Positions 61,051 to 64,000 of a DNA stretch of 64,000 nucleotides are shown here, piece after piece. The translations under genes and the position numbers were made by a program. The DNA is taken from contig DAORKI010000002.1 in assembly GCA_035439485.1 (NCBI GenBank), positions 71,909 through 135,908 on the forward strand, read 5' to 3'. The notes under the pieces are model-generated. The model searched no databases. It saw nothing but the letters and a program-made list of their open reading frames with translations, and had not been told where the DNA came from. Within the stretch, counting starts at the first letter, position 1; the number at the start of each line of letters is the position of its first letter. Source of the DNA: CAIKXD01 sp035439485 (GTDB taxonomy: Bacteria > Bacteroidota > Bacteroidia > UBA4408).

Positions 61051-64000
61051 TTAGTTTACTATAATCATACGCGTTACCCATTCGCTATCATTTGATTTAA
61101 CTTTAATAAAATATACGCCTGATTCAACATTGATTGAAACGTTCTTATTATTTTCAGTGAGTATTTCAATTGGAGTTACTTTATTTCCATATATACTTTC
61201 AATCCACATTTTAGCACCAGGTGCAACTTGATTATTATTCCAGTTGATAACGAAACTACCATTATTTGGATTAGGTAAAATATTGAATTGATATTTTAAA
61301 GCACTTAATTTTTCCAAAGATTGAGGATATGTAACAATACTATTTCCATTTCCATTTGAAATACTTCTTGTTCTTACTGCTCTTGTAGATTCACATGATT
61401 GACTCAATTCTGTATGAATTCTGTATACTGTATTAGACCCCGCAACTGGAAGGGTATCAGTATAAGGAGGTGAATTTGGAGGCACAACAGCCAATACACT
61501 CAAATTGTTATAATCTGGACCTGAGTATAAAATATAGGAAGTAATGTTTTGAGCGGCCCCAAAGTAAGAATTCCACGACAAGCATCTTTGAATACCCAAG
61601 GCTGGTAAAACCTTTAAGCCAATAGCTCTAACGAAATCAGAAAATGCTGTTTCACCGTTACATGTATCAATAAATGAAAGCCTATATCTATCAGTTTGTA
61701 TTTCAGCATTTGAATTTACATCAATATATTCACTTAATGAATCATAAGGTAATAAGGCAATTTGTTGATAGTTATTTGAGTTAAATGGAATTTCCTTATA
61801 AATGGCAAATGATTGAATTTGCTGAGAAACTGGTTTTTCCCACATCAATAAATGATGATTTGTAGTAGTATCAACGGTAACCATACAAATGGAAGGAGTT
61901 GGTAAAAATGATGAACTTACTGAAAATGGTTGAGATTGTGCATCGCAACCTAATGATCCTTGTCCAATTACACTGTAAACTCCTGCTTGACTGATGTTGA
62001 TACTATCAGTTGAAGCTCCAGTATTCCATAAATAGGATCCAAAATTACCATTAGCTGTTAATGTTGCATTCACTGTACCACAATTACCTACCTGTCCTGA
62101 AATTGAAATAACAGGTGGTGTAACAGAAGGCAAGTTAAATGTAACTTGCACTGGATTGGAAGTTTTTGGACAACCTGCAGTATCAAATACAGTGACAGAA
62201 TAAAAACCATTCGTATTTACAGTTAGAGTTTGATAATTGCCCCCATTTACTGCAGCTCCATTTTTATGCCATTGATAAGAGAATAATGGATTAAAATTAT
62301 TTACACTCAAGTTAACTTGACTTCCAGCACATCCTGAAATTACATTTGGAGCATTAATAGACGCAGTATGATTACAAGGGTTGGAGGTTAATCCACTACA
62401 CAAAATGGAATTTATGGTATCATAAAAAGTTTGAGAACAACCTGTGGTGATATCTGTGGCCATTAAGCTTACATCATAAGACCCATTTTGATTGTATTGA
62501 TAGCTCAAATTAGCTTGATTAAATACAGTTTGAGCTCCATCACCAAAGTACCATGTAAAATTAAATTGACCTAAATTTGGCGTATTATTTACAAATTGTG
62601 CTTCCATTGGCAAACTTGATAAATTTAAATTTGCAATAGAAAAATTGACTCCAAAATTAATAGTATTAATTGTAATATCTGATCCGTTGTCAGTGCCAGA
62701 TATTCCAGGGCTATTACTTACAACTCTTATTCTATATTGAGCACCAGTATTTGTGTTTTCTGGTATGATTGCAGCTATTGAGCCTGATGATACTGACGTA
62801 ATTTGTCCAATATTTACTGGGCTGGCAAAACTACCAATTCCATCACTTAATTGAGCAATAAAAACATTGTTAGGATTTACAGTACCATTAACATTGTAAT
62901 TTACAATTAAATTGTTTCCTGCACAGAAGGAATTTGAACTTAAAGGCAATGTTGTAATTATTGCATCACAACTATCGATTATAGTAATTTGATTTGAACT
63001 TGCATTTGGAACAGAGAGACATGTTTCATTAGAAATTACATTCAAAGAAATCACATCAGTTTCAACCAGGGTATTGATATTTAAGGTATCTCCATTTGCA
63101 TTATTAATATCAACTCCATTTAATTGCCATTGAAATGTTGGATTAGTTCCTCCATTGACAACACTAGATGTAAAATCAAGAACAGTAGGTCCACAAATGG
63201 TATTGTTAGCAACAGATATCGTCACAGAAGGAGAAAGGACAGGATTAACCATAATAAAATTAGGATTATTCAATGTAGAAACAGCCCCATCAGTAACCGT
63301 CAATGAAACATCAAACGAACCAGTAGCAACATATGTAATTAAATGAGGTCCAGGTCCTGTGGCAGTTGATGGAACTGCACCTGCACCAAAATCCCATGCA
63401 TAAGTTGTTCCTCCTGTTGTTCCAGTTGATAAATCAGTAAATGTAACAGATGCTCCTTCACAAATTGTGTCTGTATCAACACTAAAATTTGCTGCTAAAC
63501 CACAACCTTGTAAACTAATAGCAATAGTTTGTGTGGCTCCAACACATCCAGAAGCGTTGGTTTCAATGACGTCAATGTTACCATTGGTTGACCCTAAATC
63601 AACAGTTATTGAATTGTTATCAGGCCCTATTGAACCAGTCGTTATTACTGATCCTGAAGGAACAGACCAAGCATAACTTGAACCTGGAGTCAGTGTTACA
63701 TTATAGGCTACTCCATCTTCATTACAAATTGGATTTGCGTTTCCTGAAATAGCGGAAGTAACTGGAATGGTAGTAGTATTAATAGTAAATGGCTCTGAAT
63801 AAACACAATTATTAGCATCTTGAACAAATATTGTATATGAAGAAGCACTTAAATTACTAAAAAGAGTAGTTGCAACATATGTAATGCCATCTATACTATA
63901 AGTAAATGGTGCAACGCCTCCAGTAACTCCTGTTATATCATAACTACCATTTGAACTACCACATGTGGCATCAATTAAATTGTTGGTGATGCTTGTTACA
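61051..64000 (-). CDS. Large secreted PKD-domain protein with T9SS sorting domain, C-terminal part
   Basis: The frame is open from the right edge (64000) to the stop at 61051, 982 codons, with no start codon upstream of 63303, so this is a C-terminal fragment of a larger protein. It holds repeated Ig-like and PKD modules: YAWDFGAGAVPSTATG before a second SFDVSLTVTDGA, FNFTWYFGDGAQTVFNQANL, and several CxxG-type SprB-like strands (TVCVGATQTIAI-like), with paired cysteines. Towards the end lie fibronectin-like folds (LLMWEKPVSQQIQSFAIYKE, SWNSYFGAAQNITSYILYSG, quoted as short blocks) and a T9SS type A domain (NILPNPNNGSFVI ... GVYFIKVKS ... RMIIVN). Such proteins are surface adhesins or filaments. 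Confidence 0.88.
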   Translation of the reverse strand, partial: VTSITNNLIDATCGSSNGSYDITGVTGGVAPFTYSIDGITYVATTLFSNLSASSYTIFVQDANNCVYSEPFTINTTTIPVTSAISGNANPICNEDGVAYNVTLTPGSSYAWSVPSGSVITTGSIGPDNNSITVDLGSTNGNIDVIETNASGCVGATQTIAISLQGCGLAANFSVDTDTICEGASVTFTDLSTGTTGGTTYAWDFGAGAVPSTATGPGPHLITYVATGSFDVSLTVTDGAVSTLNNPNFIMVNPVLSPSVTISVANNTICGPTVLDFTSSVVNGGTNPTFQWQLNGVDINNANGDTLNINTLVETDVISLNVISNETCLSVPNASSNQITIIDSCDAIITTLPLSSNSFCAGNNLIVNYNVNGTVNPNNVFIAQLSDGIGSFASPVNIGQITSVSSGSIAAIIPENTNTGAQYRIRVVSNSPGISGTDNGSDITINTINFGVNFSIANLNLSSLPMEAQFVNNTPNLGQFNFTWYFGDGAQTVFNQANLSYQYNQNGSYDVSLMATDITTGCSQTFYDTINSILCSGLTSNPCNHTASINAPNVISGCAGSQVNLSVNNFNPLFSYQWHKNGAAVNGGNYQTLTVNTNGFYSVTVFDTAGCPKTSNPVQVTFNLPSVTPPVISISGQVGNCGTVNATLTANGNFGSYLWNTGASTDSINISQAGVYSVIGQGSLGCDAQSQPFSVSSSFLPTPSICMVTVDTTTNHHLLMWEKPVSQQIQSFAIYKEIPFNSNNYQQIALLPYDSLSEYIDVNSNAEIQTDRYRLSFIDTCNGETAFSDFVRAIGLKVLPALGIQRCLSWNSYFGAAQNITSYILYSGPDYNNLSVLAVVPPNSPPYTDTLPVAGSNTVYRIHTELSQSCESTRAVRTRSISNGNGNSIVTYPQSLEKLSALKYQFNILPNPNNGSFVINWNNNQVAPGAKMWIESIYGNKVTPIEILTENNKNVSINVESGVYFIKVKSNDSEWVTRMIIVN

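Noticed and set aside
63301..63303. TTG at 63303 as the start of the PKD protein
   Set aside because: The frame is open to the window edge and the upstream part encodes a clear PKD domain, so the true start lies outside.

Overview
The window is low-GC, gene-dense DNA from a member of the Bacteroidota. Four things point there. Gliding/type IX secretion (T9SS) genes gldB and gldC lie next to nadE. Six proteins or pseudogene products end in a T9SS C-terminal sorting domain. Promoters match the Bacteroidota pattern TTTG-N17-23-TAnnTTTG. Several gene pairs and runs are familiar from this phylum (DUF4271-hemD-rnpA; DUF898 next to M48 protease). No rRNA is present, so I cannot name a genus; the style fits environmental Sphingobacteriia/Chitinophagia-like bacteria.

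Layout. 1-7.5 kb: M48 protease (cut by the edge) with DUF898, a GNAT acetyltransferase, a rightward run (3-hydroxybutyrate dehydrogenase, patatin, TatC, CMD protein, 2Fe-2S ferredoxin), a leftward run of three small exported proteins, and a TRL-like lipoprotein. 7.6-19.2 kb: a decayed outer-membrane protein gene, nadE, a beta-barrel protein, gldB-gldC, a 2-hydroxyacid dehydrogenase with folA, an SRAP protein, a DNA glycosylase with a rhomboid protease, a BaiN-type flavoprotein and a cold-shock protein. 19.2-27 kb: a cobalamin riboswitch in front of a DUF4465 T9SS protein, a second T9SS protein, YjbR, xseB, a ClC channel and typA. 27.2-43.7 kb: one 16.5-kb gene for a 5484-residue secreted protein built of six large repeat modules.

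43.9-50.5 kb is a compact integrative element inserted in the 3' end of a tRNA-Cys gene. It is bounded by 15-bp direct repeats and carries a tyrosine integrase, a helix-turn-helix (excisionase-like) protein, a divergent HUH-endonuclease-like protein directly downstream of two stem-loops, a LamG/T9SS surface protein, an XRE regulator, a three-TM membrane protein and a DUF6904-like protein. Insertion left the original tRNA terminator stranded at the far end; the element brings a substitute hairpin. A 23-nt repeat made of two TTTGCCACAC units sits near both ends and overlaps the integrase promoter.

50.6-64 kb: a thioredoxin/T9SS gene broken by a nonsense codon, folB, a DUF4369/thioredoxin protein, gmd, aspS, DUF4271-hemD-rnpA (hemD with a lysine-rich N-terminal extension), an APC transporter, and the C-terminal part of a very large PKD-domain T9SS protein running off the right edge.

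The common thread is cell-surface export: lipoproteins, a Tat subunit, gliding/T9SS factors and very large T9SS cargo. The best candidates for something undescribed are the tRNA-Cys element with its HUH/hairpin cassette and the vitamin-B12-regulated T9SS DUF4465 protein.
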